Shown here: piece after piece, positions 22,362-36,100 of the stretch
How the letters are laid out: each line of letters opens with the position of its first letter
Position numbering within the stretch: the stretch's first letter is position 1
NCBI RefSeq assembly: GCF_910592395.1
Contig: NC_088315.1
Span: forward strand, 10,048,501-10,112,500
Direction of reading: 5' to 3'
Source of the DNA: Lineus longissimus
Lineage: Eukaryota; Nemertea; Pilidiophora; Heteronemertea; Lineidae
DNA length: 64,000 bases
Program-made: the position numbers and the translations under genes
Notes under the pieces: model-generated
The model's input: the letters and a program-made list of their open reading frames with translations, nothing else
What the model was told of the DNA's origin: nothing
The model's database searches: none

Positions 22362-22479
22362 GGGTGATATGAATAAAGACTAGCAAATGCTTTTACTTCA
22401 ATTTTGTACAGAAAGGCCTAGTGTAAATGTACGCGGAGTTTTAGAAAAAAGCATTTGCTCGTCTTTATTCATATCACCC
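22362..22479. mobile_element. 118-bp foldback element inside the minisatellite
   Basis: Terminal inverted repeats of about 33 bp: gggtgatatgaataaagact and onward at the left, its complement ending attcatatcaccc at the right, with one mismatch seen. About 50 bp of unrelated sequence lies between. No clear target duplication. It sits within degenerate 65-bp-type units. Confidence 0.85.
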
Positions 22480-23600
22480 AGTGTCACAGTCTCTTATCAT
22501 TCGAGGTCATCCTGGATTGTTTGGATGTGACAGTATTTTATTGTCCAAGGTCACCCTTCATTGTCTGGATGTGACAATCTCATATTGTGCGAGTCATCAG
22601 GGATTGTTTGGATATGACAATCTCTTATTGTGCGAGGTTGTCCCGTAGTGTCTGGATGTGACACTCATGCGAAGACATTTTGTATTGTCTGGAGGTGACA
22701 ATCTCCAATTGTGGATGGTCATCCTGTATTGTCTGGATGTGACACTCTTTTTGTGCAAGGTCATCCTGTATTGTCTGGATGTAACACTCTCTTTTTGTGT
22801 GAGGTCATCTTGTATTGTCTGGATGTAACACTCTCTTTTTGTGCGAGGTCATCTTGTATTGTCTGGATGTAACACTCTTTTTGTGCGAGGTCATCTTGTA
22901 TTGTCTGGATGTGACACTCTTTTTGTGCAAGGTCATCCTGTATTGTCTGGGTGAATACTCTTTTTTTGTGCGAGGTCATCCTGTATTGTCTGGATGTGAC
23001 ACTCTTTTTGTGCAAGGCCATCCTGTATTGTCTGGATGTGACACTCTCTTTTTGTGCGAGGTCATCTTGTATTGTCTGGATGTGACACTCTTTTTGTGCG
23101 AGGTCATCCTGTATTGTCTGGATGTGACACTCTTTTTGTGCGAGGTCATCCTGTATTGTCTGGATGTGACACTCTCTTTTTGTGCGAGGTCATCTTGTAT
23201 TGTCTGGATGTGACACTCTTTTTGTGCGAGGTCATCATGTATTGTCTGGATGTGACACTCTTTTTGTGCGAGGTCATCATGTATTGTCTGGATGTGACAC
23301 TCTTTTTGTGCGAGGTCATCATGTATTGTCTGGATGTGACACTCTTTTTGTGCGAGGTCATCTTGTATTGTCTGGATGTGACACTCTTTTTGTGCGAGGT
23401 CATCCTGTATTGTCTGGATGTGACACTCTTTTTGTGCGAGGTCATCCTGTATTGTCTGGATGTGACACTCTCTTTTTGTGCGAGGTCATCTTGTATTGTC
23501 TGGATGAGACACTCTTTTTGTGCGGTCATCTTGTATTGTCTGGATGTGACACTCTTTTTGTGCGAGGTCATCATGTATTGTCTGGATGTGGCAATCTTTT
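22480..23600. repeat. 42/44-bp minisatellite, about 20 units
   Basis: Unit tgtgacactctttttgtgcg + aggtcatcctgtattgtctg + ga, with a two-base CT expansion variant (ctctcttttt). It derives from the 65-bp array by loss of the second gaggtcatcatg half. The part from 22860 is highly homogeneous. Open frames in both directions are by-products of the 42-bp (14-codon) period. Confidence 0.93.
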
Positions 23601-24055
23601 TATCTGGATGGATACTGGTGGGATACTGCAGAAATCATTTTATAGCCTCTTCTGGATATGTATGCCGGTGTAGACGTAGAAAATGTCCGCCTGGAAAAAG
23701 TGTCTGTCCCTTATTGCGTTTATGACTGTCGATATATTTGAGTATAATAGAATACAGGTAATAATAGAACTGATATTCTATCCCAGGACACTTCAATCTT
23801 TTACAGCGAAATACAGATAGGGTCTGGATGCAACCATGGAAACCATGGTAACCATAACTACCATGTAGGCCTACCCAACACCGCTTGTCTCCTGTGCAAT
23901 GTCTTCTTTTATGATGACACAACTACTATGAACTACCAACGTCATCAGTAGATATGGACTTGCTGATACTTTTAAATACATAAAGACTTGCTTACAAATA
24001 TAAAGCTCATATAAGGTTAATCATAGAGGGCGTGTCGCCGACGAGGTCAAACCTG

Positions 24056-24063
24056 TCACGTGA
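24056..24063. promoter_or_regulatory. Palindromic E-box TCACGTGA upstream of fimbrin ATG
   Basis: A full 8-bp palindrome about 35 bp before the proposed start codon. TCACGTGA is the preferred site of MiT/USF-type bHLH-zip factors. The surrounding 24025-24100 stretch is richer in GC than its neighbours, with GCGTGTCGCCGACGAGG at 24030-24046, and has no TATA box. This fits a proximal promoter or 5' UTR. Confidence 0.4.
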
Positions 24064-24097
24064 TTTGTGACCCACCCCATGCACATACTCTAGCAAA

Positions 24098-24157
24098 ATG
24101 GCTGAGGAAACGTTGACCGCTGACGAACAATGCAATTTAAGAGAAAGTTTTGACACT
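24098..24157 (+). CDS. PLS: Fimbrin exon 1 (start codon)
   Basis: ATG in a good context (agcaaaATGG). The 20 codons read [20 protein letters not shown], followed by donor gtaggt. Joined in phase 0 to exon 2 this gives [15 protein letters not shown], matching the plastin N-terminus in both spacing (20 residues before the first EF-loop Val) and content (LREAFxK). The reading frame stays open past the donor to a TAA at 24272-24274, so an unspliced short ORF is the alternative. The large distance to exon 2 lowers confidence slightly. Confidence 0.72.
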
Positions 24158-27100
24158 GTAGGTATAAAACGCTGGATTATGAAACTGGGATATCATTGCA
24201 AGGATTCGAGCGAACTGTCGAGATTTTTCAGTGATCCAGTGCGTGACTACGACGTGGTGAACGAAGGCCGGTAAAAGTTGTCAACCCCGTTGCATGTTTA
24301 CACACGTCCTATGCTGCCCTGTACATGATGTACACGGTGTGTGTGAAGTGTAACTGAATACATTGTATGTGCCTAGGTGTTCAGCCGACTTTTTATCCTG
24401 GCGTTGTGGTGGTTTTTTGTGTTTTGGCTGTGGTTACGCTCGTTCGCAGGGTTTATTTTTCATACCCTTTTATATTTCTGAACTTTAAAAACTATTTTCA
24501 AACCAGTTCAATAACGAAGTATCACCATTGACTACTGCTCTTCTGTTGATAACTTGAGTCCGGAGCCTCTCGGTGGCAGAGCCAGACTGAGGGTCGTGCT
24601 GGCGACTAGACTGCCGTACTTTTCACAATACCGCAGGCCTGTGATTTATGGTGTTGCATTATTGTTTATTGCATTGTCAAGTAAAGTTACAAGTTCTTTT
24701 TCTAAGTTCGAATAATATTTTACATGGATTTACCTTGTAGAATCAGGATGGTGATTTCTAAAAAGTATGTCAGATACGAAAATCAATCCGGGTTTTCTTG
24801 CTGTGCTCTGTTGTATTCGTGCAGACCAACAAACAGACTGACACTAGTGACAGCTATGCAACAAACAATAAATGCAATAAAAAGTCACGGGGCTGTAGGC
24901 TGTGACAATACGCCATTCCCTGTCTACCTTGATTTGAACTGATGGGATGTATATCATTGACCCCATTTTCACCCACAATTGCTCCAAACCTGCTCTTTCA
25001 TGCATCAATTACGCATTGCCCGCTTCACAAAGTTCAAGCCTGACTTAGATTATTAGACCACTTTCGAATATAAAGCCTATGGCTAAGTAAAGTAAGATAT
25101 AATGGAATAATGCATTGTGTTTCGCCGGGACTAGAAAACAAGAGGCCAAATTGCCAAAAAGACAAATGTGCGAAAAAATTGGGTACACTATTACATGTAT
25201 TACTGATCTAGTTTTGGTGAAATTGGTTGTTTTGTATGCTTGTACACACCCCAACGGAAGGGTATAGCTGGAAATGCAATTGTGTTGGTGTGTTCAAGCA
25301 TGAAAAATAACATAATCAAAAACTATATATCAATGACACCCAATTTTTTCACATATTTCTCTAAGCCTGCACCGACACATTCAGTGTTCTCCCCAGCAAA
25401 TTTCATTGGCTGGGTGCTGTAAGCATATTTTGACAGAACTTTGAAATTATTTTAATTTTCTCTAGGTTGGCAGCGAACAGTAAAATGATTACCAACTGCA
25501 TGAATCTGTCCGTGTGCTAACTATTTTGTCCGGGTGCCAGAATGGAAAAACTGTTTTGTCAGGGTGTTGCACTTGGACAGACCGCATAGTGGAGAACCAT
25601 GCTGCAGTGTAGCTAGTGTAAATACACCCAATTTCAAGTAGTAGTTTTCTCGGGAGTAACACAATGCATTACTTCATACATATCTTACCTGTGCTTGGCC
25701 ATAGGCTTTAAATTCAAAAGTGGTATGTTGGCACTTTTAATCATCATCTTTGGAATTTCCAAACATTTCCAAAAACACCGCACAGAAAAAATGCACTGTG
25801 TGTGAAATTATGAGTGTGTGAGCATAGACTAGTGTGTGGAATGGTAGGCCTACATGTATTTTGAGATTTTGAGATTGTGTGAGGACGACTGTTTGGGTGA
25901 AAATCGAGTTCAAGATGCACATCAAAGTAGAAGGGCAACACAGGTTTACTAAACGAAAATACTTAGCCTACACTTACAGCCATTTTGTCATCCTTTTCCA
26001 CAGGCAACTGGAGTTCACGACAACAGAAATGTAACAGTAGACAAACTTATTCAAACCCTCTAGGTTTTCCACTGCATTGTGTGTTGCAGTTGGCATGAAG
26101 AATAACGGCTCAATATTCAATGTCACAGGGGCACTGCAAATCTGGCCTTCCAACTTACCCAGCAGGCTGCCCAAGATGGTGCCTGGTAGAGGCTTGGGAA
26201 AATGTCCCCATTGATAAATTTACCAAAGTAACTTGTCGCAGTCTGGACCGAGTTACTCTGTATTGCGCATAAAAATCAGTTTATTCACACTTTGCGATTT
26301 GTACGCTATCGACAGAAAAACCGGCAGTGCAATTTTCTCCAGTGATGCAATCATGCTTCAAGAACCACAATGTTATTTTGTTGGAAGACTTGAGCATCGT
26401 CATTCCCACATTAGTAAAAAAGACCTCTCTAATCCCAGGACAAGCCAGCTCGTTAAGTTGGAAGGTGTGTCTAATTCTGAGCAAGCTGGGGAATTCAGTT
26501 GATTCTCCAAGGTGGAGATGCTTACCTAGTCAGTAGAAGCATATCACCTGAACTTCACCAGACAGCATGCTGAATTCCTGCCACTGGTGATCTGTTGCTT
26601 TGTCTCCTGCTGCTATAATGAGGCAGCCAATCAGAATAGTTGGGATTGATTAATTAGACCAAAATCATTTATATGATAAAGCGTCGCCTTTGTTTGGAGC
26701 CCTTCATCATCATAAACAACTTTGTCAGGAAAGTCTGCTTTGATCATTAGGGATCACAAACGCGCTCTGCTTTAGCTGCCTTAACCTAGAGGCAAGGTCT
26801 AAACGGCAGGTCTCAATGATTGACTGCTAAAAATAATCTGACTGATATCCTCTTGCCACGCATCCTTAACCTCGTGGCAAATGCCGGGGTATATCCTGAT
26901 TAGATACAAAAACCTTGGTGGTATTCTGCGTGCAAGAAAGGGAATATATCATCCGGTTCTGAGATGACGACAATGATGACTTCAAAGTCAAACAGACTTT
27001 GGACCCCGAAACTAAACAATGCAAAACGCTGACCAACGTATACCAGTTTGTTGCCGCATTTACCCCGACTTTGTCAAAGCCATGGTTGTTCAAAACTTCC

Positions 27101-30100
27101 TTTATGTAACATAAAAAAAATGATTTTTGTGTGCTTGGAGTCTACCGACCATTGCCAGTGTTCTATGTGTGGTTGCTCTCGGAAGAACAATTACATACAT
27201 CGTGGGTGAAACTGAGACAATGAATTCTTGGTTCTACTGTGTGTGATTATGACGAAATTTAAAAAAATGCTGACCCAAGATTGCTCAGCTGTTTGTCAAT
27301 TGACTCCAGGCTGTCACCGTTCTAGCACTATCATCGGTTTGAGTCACTACCCTTGTTGTCGAAGGGTGTCTGTCAGTGTGACTCATCGTTCAACCCAGGT
27401 GTTCTGTACATGTACAAGGTTTACTGGGTAGGATGTGAATCTTCAGTTCTTCTTGACCAAATAAGGAATGGTGAGGTTGAGCAATTTGGCCCTGTTGGTG
27501 ATTGCTAAGACCGAGATGTCAACCATTGTGAGGTAATTCCTGTGATTCATGCAGCATCCAATATCCTTCTTGGAATACAATATCTGGCAACTGTGCAATG
27601 GTGTGTACTCCTGGCTTTCCGTGACCCATAATCTATTAAAATGATCAACCAATGTATGTACTGGGTGTTAAGTAAACATTGTTGACATGATACTATCATT
27701 TTGAAAGTAGAATGACTGATAAAGAGTTGGATACAGGAACCTTATGTTGGTGATTGCAAAGAAGCCTTTAGTGAAGTGGTATGGCAGCGATGCCTGCTCT
27801 GGAGTAGAGTAAGGTCACTGCTTGATGAAGTGATGTAGAATTTACTGATTGTCTATTTTGGGCAGTTATCATGAGATGACTGTGACTTCCATTCCATTGT
27901 GTGGTTGTTCTGCGAGTCTCATTTAGTCTACAGCAGGTTACGCATTTATCCCCAAGCTTTTAGGTGGGATCTTGAGCTTGACACGCTTGGTGTGTCTGTT
28001 ACGATTCTATTTTTAAAGGGGGTTCAAAGGATTGTCAGATATTTCCTAAATTCCCTAATTATCCTATCTTATGGCGCAACATCCATCGTCCGTCGTTGTC
28101 CCTTAGCAAGGCACTTTTTGAAGCTACTGGAGCTATCACCTAGGTCCTTGAAATTTGACTGTTATACATATGTTGATTGTTCCCCTATGAAATGACACCT
28201 GGGAGACCAAACTTCAGTCCGGTTCGATTCCTGCATTTGCCACTAGGTGGCTAAAACCGAAAACACAAAAAGTGTTCTATCACCAAATTTATATCATAGG
28301 TGCATTAAATGACGGTACATGACATCACACAGGTTTTGAGCACTGGAGGTGAGCGCAATGGCTCTTTCATTTATATATTGTATCTGAAATCCTGGAAGTT
28401 TTTGATTTGTGTTTTATTATAAACAACCTTAGACAGTAATTTCATTCTTTTCAATTAAATGTTCTTTTCACAGCCATATAGCAAAAATAAAAGGTACGCA
28501 AATATTTCTGGGTTTACCGTAACCTGCTTCTGGTAACAATCACTTTGAACTGGCCAGCGATTTTACCCTGATATCAACTGGAATTCATACTTGTAGCTTG
28601 GGTGATATCAATTGGGTATAATCATCACACTATATATTGCCTGATTGCCCTTGCCTAAATAGCTTTGGGAATGGTGTTAATTGAGTGCGATTTAGAAGTT
28701 CTGTCAGTTGTGTTATTTCATCGGTAATATGCAGGTTACCCCAGTAGTTTGGTGATCACTTAAGGGAAAATGAGTTCTTTCCCAGCTTCTTCTTCTTAAA
28801 TCTTAGCATTCGCTCTGCATTTGGTGGTATTATTCCCGAGGGAGTGTTCCTCTAAGGCGGAATGAGCGTTTTTATGTGCCACAACAGTAAGATCCCAATT
28901 AGATCTTAGCCAATTACTTCTCTTAGCAAGCTTCTCATGTTTCACCAGTAGTACCAGTGTCACTAGGTGAGGCCTTTGGCTTGCCATGGCACTGACACAA
29001 GATACAAGCAACCTAGGTGCCAATTATTTTTTGTTGGCCTGGACTCCGTCTTCAACCACAGCCCTCTTAGCAAGCTTCTCATATTTCACTAGGTGAGGCC
29101 ATTGGCTTGCCGTGCCACAGACACAAGATACAAAAACCTTTTTTATGTCTCATTCGAAGGACTGAAGAGCTGGGAATAGTTCCTTGGAAGGCCTTGCTGG
29201 TTTATAAAAAATACAATTCTGGGTTTTCCCCGCGATCAAATGTGGGTGGGATTGCGTGGTGTACTGGTAATTATAACCAGCAGTGTCAACCACTAGGCTA
29301 GGAGGCCCCTCAACTTTCTTTGCAGTGCATCGTTATCACTTGCCACAAAATGGTTGCAATGGGTTCCCTGCTTTGAAAATGTAAGATTGCCCTTCTTATT
29401 AAATTGTGGGTGTCGTATAGCCCTATATGTCGCCATTCTAGGTCTGCTGTGAATATTGTAATTCATAGTTTTGGGCGTACTTGGTGGTGTTCTTCCACAG
29501 CTATTCAATCATAGCCTTTGTGGAAATGTTTAGGTGTATTGTCACACCTCTTGTCATCCTACGCTACACAGGGCGATGCAAAAAATGGATGTTTCAAATT
29601 GAATTGAATTTAAAGTGATTCGTTCTGGAATAATCTTATCTCGGTCAGCATGTCGCTGAAATGAGAGCCAGGAAGTTATGATTGTAAACTTCAAGAATTA
29701 AAAAATGAATGCTCACAAGATTTTCTCAAAAAGACATTGTCCTTTCTGTGATGGGAATAGTGTGTAGGGTAAATGTGACCTGTCATGGCGAAACAAGTCG
29801 CACACATGTCGCTCCGAGCTTGACAGGTTGAGACAGACTGGTTGTTTATTTCACTGTTGTCTGCCTTCTGTGACATCTGAGTACATCAATTTCTTCTATT
29901 ATGTCTTGGTGTCATTTTAGGCACATCTTCTGTGCGACATGCGACTCATTTTGTCGTGGTGGGTCACAAATACTCTCGAGTGACACTAAAGTGTGGCACA
30001 CTAAAGTGTGTAAGGGGTTGGAACTGCAAACCTTTGGCCCGCTCTTTGACTCCTTTCACCAACAGGCTTTCCAGCCACCAGATTGGTTTGAAAAATGCCT

Positions 30101-33100
30101 TAAACCACGAGATGTTATGTACAACAGGAGAGGGAATACCCTGACCTCAACAGGCTTTCCAGTCGCCAGATTGGTTTGAAAATTGCCTTAAACCACTAGA
30201 TGTTATGTACAGTTGGAGAGGGAATACCCTGACCTAACTGGATTCTCTTTAACTTGAAAAAGTGAGAGGTCAGAGGTGGTCGCCCAGTGGGCCAGATTAA
30301 TGTTCACGAAGTGACTAAAAGGGGTCTCTGTTGTCTTGCACTGATTCACAATACCGTTAAGGGTTGGCCATAGGTACCTGCATTTTGGCCCGACCTCCAA
30401 ATCCTAACTCTTTCCAAATTAATTGAATGCTCATTTAAAACCCTTGAGGCTGTTCTCTGGAAAACAAAGAAAGACCTTCACTACGTTTGAAGGAGTTCTA
30501 ATTGCTTCAGGATTTTAAGTTCTAGCCAAAATATGGTGGTGCCTGTGGTCAAGCCTTTAATACTGATCACAACAGACAGGGTTGTTTTGGGGGACTCCAA
30601 CCTGTATGAAGAACCTTTTTTGATGACCATCAGCACTCGATATTTACACGATTCTTCCTTGTGCTGAACGGAAGTCTTTCGAAACGACGGTTTTAAGGCA
30701 ATCAGAATTATGTTAAAGTTGAGTAGATATCTGTTCGTGAACACTGATATAGACATCCAAAATGATAATTTAATGCGATGGCCCACTTGAAAAATCTAAA
30801 TTTGTTCAGGGTCAAGAGTCAGCTGATTGCCACTGCCCTAGTTGATGTGTTTGTTTAGTGACAGTGTAGGTACAGAGTTTTATTTGATAATAATCATGAA
30901 CATGTTGACCTGTCTGATATTGTGGTCATCAATATTACTCTTCAAAGGTTTTTGGCTCACCGTAGGGGAGTTTATACAACACCGCAGTGTCCGTCGTCGT
31001 CGTCCGTCGTATCCTATTTCTAAAACAGTGGCACGTTTCTTAACCGCTAGGGCTATCGACTCAAAACTTTGTTTGCATGACCCCCTAAGTCAGATGACCG
31101 TTGACACTGAATTTTGGTCCGGTCTGATTCTTGACTTGGCCACTAGGGGGCCAAAACTAAAAACATAAATAGTGTGATATCTCACTTATTACTGATTAGT
31201 TTTTGGTAAAAATTTATGGTAGATACTCTTAGCAAGGATACATCACATATGATACGGGTTTTTGATTTGACTTACTTGTCAAGGTCACAGAGGTCAAATG
31301 GCGTAAATTGGCCATTTGAGCGTAACTGTGGCACGTTTCTTTACCAATAAAGCTATGAACTTGAAATTTGGTACACATGACTCCCTACATCTTATAACCT
31401 CTGACACCGAATTTCGGTCTGATCTGATTCTCGACTTGGCCACCAGGGGGCCAAAACTAAAAAAAGTAAAAAGTGCAATATCTCGCTTAATAGTGACGTG
31501 TTTTCAATTTTATTTTTATGGTAGGTACTCAGAGCAAGGATACATCACATATCCTACAGGTTTTTGATTTGACCTTATTTTCAAGGTCACAGAGGTCAAA
31601 TGGTGTGAATTGGCCATTTGAGCATAACTGTGGCACGTTTGTTAACCCCTGAGGCTATGAACTTGAGACTTTGTACAAAGGACCCCCTAGGTCAGCTGGC
31701 CTCTGACCCTGAATTTCAGTCCAGTCTGATTCTCAACTTGGCCATCAGGGGTCCAAAAGTGAAAACCTAGAAAGTGTGATATCTCGCTTATTAGTGATTC
31801 GTTTTCAATAACATTTTTATGGTAGGTTCTCCTAGCAAGGATACATCACATATCATATAAGTTTTTGATTTGACCTGCTTTTCAAGGTCACAGAGGTCAA
31901 ATGGCGTAAATTGGTCGTTTGAGTGTAACTATTGCACGTTTCTTAACCACTAAAGCTATGAAGTAGTAATTTGGTACACATGACTCTCCACGTCAATGAC
32001 TTCCTACATCATGTAACCTCGGACACCGAATTTCGATCTGATCTGGTACTCAACTTGGCCACCAGGAGGCCAAAATTAAATAGGTAAAAAGTGCAATATC
32101 TCGTTCATTAGTGACTTGTTTTTGATGATATTTTTATGGTAGGTACTCCAAGCAACGATACATCACACGTCATACCGACTTTGGTTTGACCTGCATACTA
32201 TACATGTAGTATGTTTCTTAACCAGGATGAATTCCTAGCCACCAAATATCTATACGGTGAGCACAATGGCCCTTGGCCGTTTCATTTTAAAATTGTACAC
32301 TGCCACCTTTGCGGCAAATGTCTACCTGCGCTGGAAAACAAAGGACGCAAAGCCAAGGATAAATTGAAAAAGGCCTCATTTACTTTGTGTCTCAGTAGGC
32401 CCTGTACTTGTAGGGTATCTTGTGGCTAATGGACTTCTTCTCACTGTAGATTTCTCAGTAGAGTATTAAAACAAATATATACATTTGCATAAAATCTTAA
32501 AATCTATTTTCTTTGAAAATGGGTGCAGAGAATGTCGTTCCTATAATACCAGATGAAAATTTGTTTTTACACAACCCGCATGAGTATGATTCATGCTTAG
32601 GCTTGTTTTATGTCAAAGTCAAGCAGACTATAGTCGCTTGCATAGTAGGCCTACTTATGCTAATTAACAGGTGTATACCATCACCTCTGGAAAACAATAT
32701 CAAGGCACTTCGCCCAGTTTCAAATAATGAATAGGACTTTATGCCTTTAGGGTCAGTTGTAATAGTATTTTTTAAAGCCAGAAGAGACATGATTTTAAAG
32801 CAGTCTGAACCTTTGGCACATGACAGTGAAACACAATTGTCCGAGAGCATGTATTCGAAAATACCTGGATTGAGAACGGACCGCACTTTACAGTGTAAAT
32901 GCACTGTGAGCAACTGAAGCCTCGTTTTCAATTCAGCGGTTAAGGTTAACCACAACCGCTTGTGTTGGTGCAAAATGTGGAAGCTGTAAAAAAGCATTTA
33001 AAACCACATTTTTCGTTGTTTAATTTGAGATATTGCTACCTCACTGTCAGTATGGATTGTCTCACAGGAACCTGGTGGAGCTGAAATATTGACCAAAATG

Positions 33101-36100
33101 TCGGTTCTGCCTCGATTTCGGTCTACATTTTAGCTCCACCCTCGCTGTCTCCAGTTCCTTAATCCCCGTGTTTCGTCCATTTTCTACAACCGTTGACTAG
33201 TATTAACCTGTCTAAAGTTTTAAAAGTTTGGAGTATCATTTGTAATGTGGAGTATTACACTGCCATGCAGTTACATGAAGACTAGTGGCAAGCCACCAGC
33301 CAAGGCACTATAGACAAGGAGCTCCTGAAGCTGCTCTTGAGAATACCGTTGACTTGCTGAATCGATGTAAACTGTACCACAAGTGCAACTAGACTGTCAG
33401 GAATATCTGGCGGCCTGTCGCAGATGGTGCTCCACACATAACAAGCATACATGCCCGTGATGGTTAGGCAAGCTTTGTACAGTAGAACTCTCTCTAATAA
33501 GGACACCCTCCGGATGACAGGATTGCTGTACTTAATAGAGAGGTGTCCTGATTAGGGAGGTCAAATTGAATGGAAACCACCAATTCGGGACCAGAAGTAG
33601 TGTCCTTAATAGAGAGGTTGTCCTTAATAGGTAGGTGTCAGCTGAGGGAGGTGCCACTGTGTAGTTGATTCAAACATTTTGCATGAGAATTCGCATGGTA
33701 CTGGAAACATCTTTTGTATTACATGAGCAACTGTAGCATTGAAGTTCTTTTATAATGAACATAAAAGAGTGTGATGTCTTGGTATTCAGTCGAAGACAAA
33801 CTGTGGAGGGCCAATGCAAATTTAACAGCAAATTGAACTTTACTATAGACTGACGGATGGCATAGAATAAACCTTGAATTAGCTTCTTATACAGTAGAAC
33901 CTTCCTTAGCGGACACCTCTCTATTAAGGATACCCTCTCTTGGACTCTATTAAGGACACTAGTTTCTGGTCCCAAATAGGTAGGTTCCATTCAATTTGAC
34001 CTCTCTAATCAGGACACCTCTCTATTAAGGACAGCACTTGCCAGTCCCGAGGGTGTCCTTAATAGAGAGGTTCTACTGTATTTGGAATCATGTAGGATAT
34101 GAATATGAAAAAAGGAAGATATATAAAAATCATTTTAGGGAAAGTTGTAAGGGAAGTTTTCATTACAGAGCTGAAGAGGAGCAAAGTGATGGAATTTTGT
34201 GCTAAATTGCTTGATCCTGTGAGCTAAGTCTGAGGGAGTTGGCGTCATTTCTTCTTGTCCAGGGATTGTCAGGCTAAGCCACTGTTCAGGCCCAGTTGAC
34301 ATTGCTATTCTGTCTGGCACCTACTATTAAGCGAGGCGTTTACACTTTACTTAAGGCAGATATTATTGCTATAAATGAACGGCAATTATGTAGAATGAGT
34401 AATGCCTCGAGGCGTGTACAATCTCAATGCATTATGAAAGCCTATACAATCGGTATGGATTTGCTCAAATGCACTTGGATTATTAGTCAATAGCTCGACC
34501 TGCTTATCACACTGTCCCAGAAATCATAATGACCAAATAGGGACATGAGTTGTGTCGTATTTGGGCTCGTGTTCATGCCCGATACATGTCATTGTGCATG
34601 CCTTCCTGGATTTTTTTTGTTGGCAAGTTTAAAAAAAACCTTGGTTTTGTCTGCCTACTTGGCTCTTGTCTGCCAACATAGCCTTTGCGTCAAGATGCAA
34701 AGGCTATGTGGAGTCGGAAGTGGCGATATGATACCTTCAGACTTCCCAGTGTCGTGTAACCACTTGACAACCAATTCTATGTTCCATATTAATGCATCAA
34801 TGCATTTTGGGCGCAATTGGCAGGAAGTTACTCCAAAAATTGCCGAGGAAGTGAGTCTGAAGATATTGCAGAGGGTCGAGTCTAAATCTGTGTCAGTTGG
34901 TTATTGAGACCAACCATTTGGACTTCGCCTCCAGGTTGAGGCTGCTTTTGCCGTGCTGTTGAACCTTGTTACAACGTACATACTCTAAAACCTTGAATAC
35001 AAGGTCTGACGCTTCGCCCCCATTCACTACAATGGAGAAGGGATTGTCAAGTTTTTGCATTGTTCTGTCAGCCAATGACGCTGTCGCTGATCTTGACTGT
35101 CCATCTAAGTAATAGTCTGGGTCTCTTTTACTAGAAGAAATGGGCCTACTATAACCAGTGATTTTGATTTCGTTTCACTGTCAATGTCAGCCAAGATCAG
35201 AGCAAGATTATAACACATGCGACTCCATTGGCCATCGATAAAAGAATAATACCTGACTTCTAGGCCCATCCCCATTCTTAACCATTGTAATGATTGGGGG
35301 CTGAGCCTCATTCCTTGTATTCGAGGTTTATGAGTATGTATCTTCAGTATGTTAAGATGTCATAACCATAGTTTGATGGAACAAGTTCACATTGAATGGA
35401 AACACTAACACAAGACATAAATGAAGCATGAAAGTTGATTGTGACAATCTGAAAAGCCCAAAAACTGGTATTGAAGACACCTGTCTTTATAGTTCCCGTC
35501 ATTCAAGAGTAAATAAAAAAAGAAAAGAAAACGACTTGAAATGAAAGAGCGAAAGTATTTGGCAGGCCAAGGCTCTATTTACTGCCTGTTCCAAGCGTAC
35601 AGGCCGTTTCCGGGTATCTGTGCGCGATTTCTAATAGTCCTTATTCGGGAACGTTTCTTTATTTGGAGACTCTGAGAGACTGAATTAGGACTCCCGAGTC
35701 CGAATTAAGACTCCCTAAAGGGTATCCGCATTCAGAATCCTTTGACTAAAAACACAAATCTGTATAAGCGAAAACATTGGATCGGGAGGTACCTCAATTC
35801 ATTGATAGGTGGCGGTGCATATCAATTTCAAAATGGCGGCTTAGTTTTTCAATCCCTGGCGTAATTTTTGAGAAATAAATTTTTTGATATTTTGCAGTGC
35901 ATTTTGCTGTACATTTATTTCTGCCTGAGAAGAAGTGATATTATCACTAACTTAAATCACCGAGACCAATTTGTTTCTGTGCTCGGTTGTCCTCGTGTAG
36001 GCTCCACTTGCCATGCCTGAAGTGCCACTGAGGCTACAAAAAACTTGGGTCTGTATAATATTGTGTAAACCATATGGTACACGTTAAGATTAATTCATGA

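Noticed and set aside
22761-23725. Frames of up to 223 codons rich in LYCLDVTLFLCEVI on plus and SHKKSVTSRQYKM on minus
   Set aside because: The 42-bp period equals 14 codons, so a stop-free unit stays open in both directions. No splice or start context supports them.
34545-34907. 120-codon plus-strand open frame
   Set aside because: No recognisable domain, biased to Leu/Cys/Phe from AT- and pyrimidine-rich DNA, and no fitting splice sites; treated as chance.
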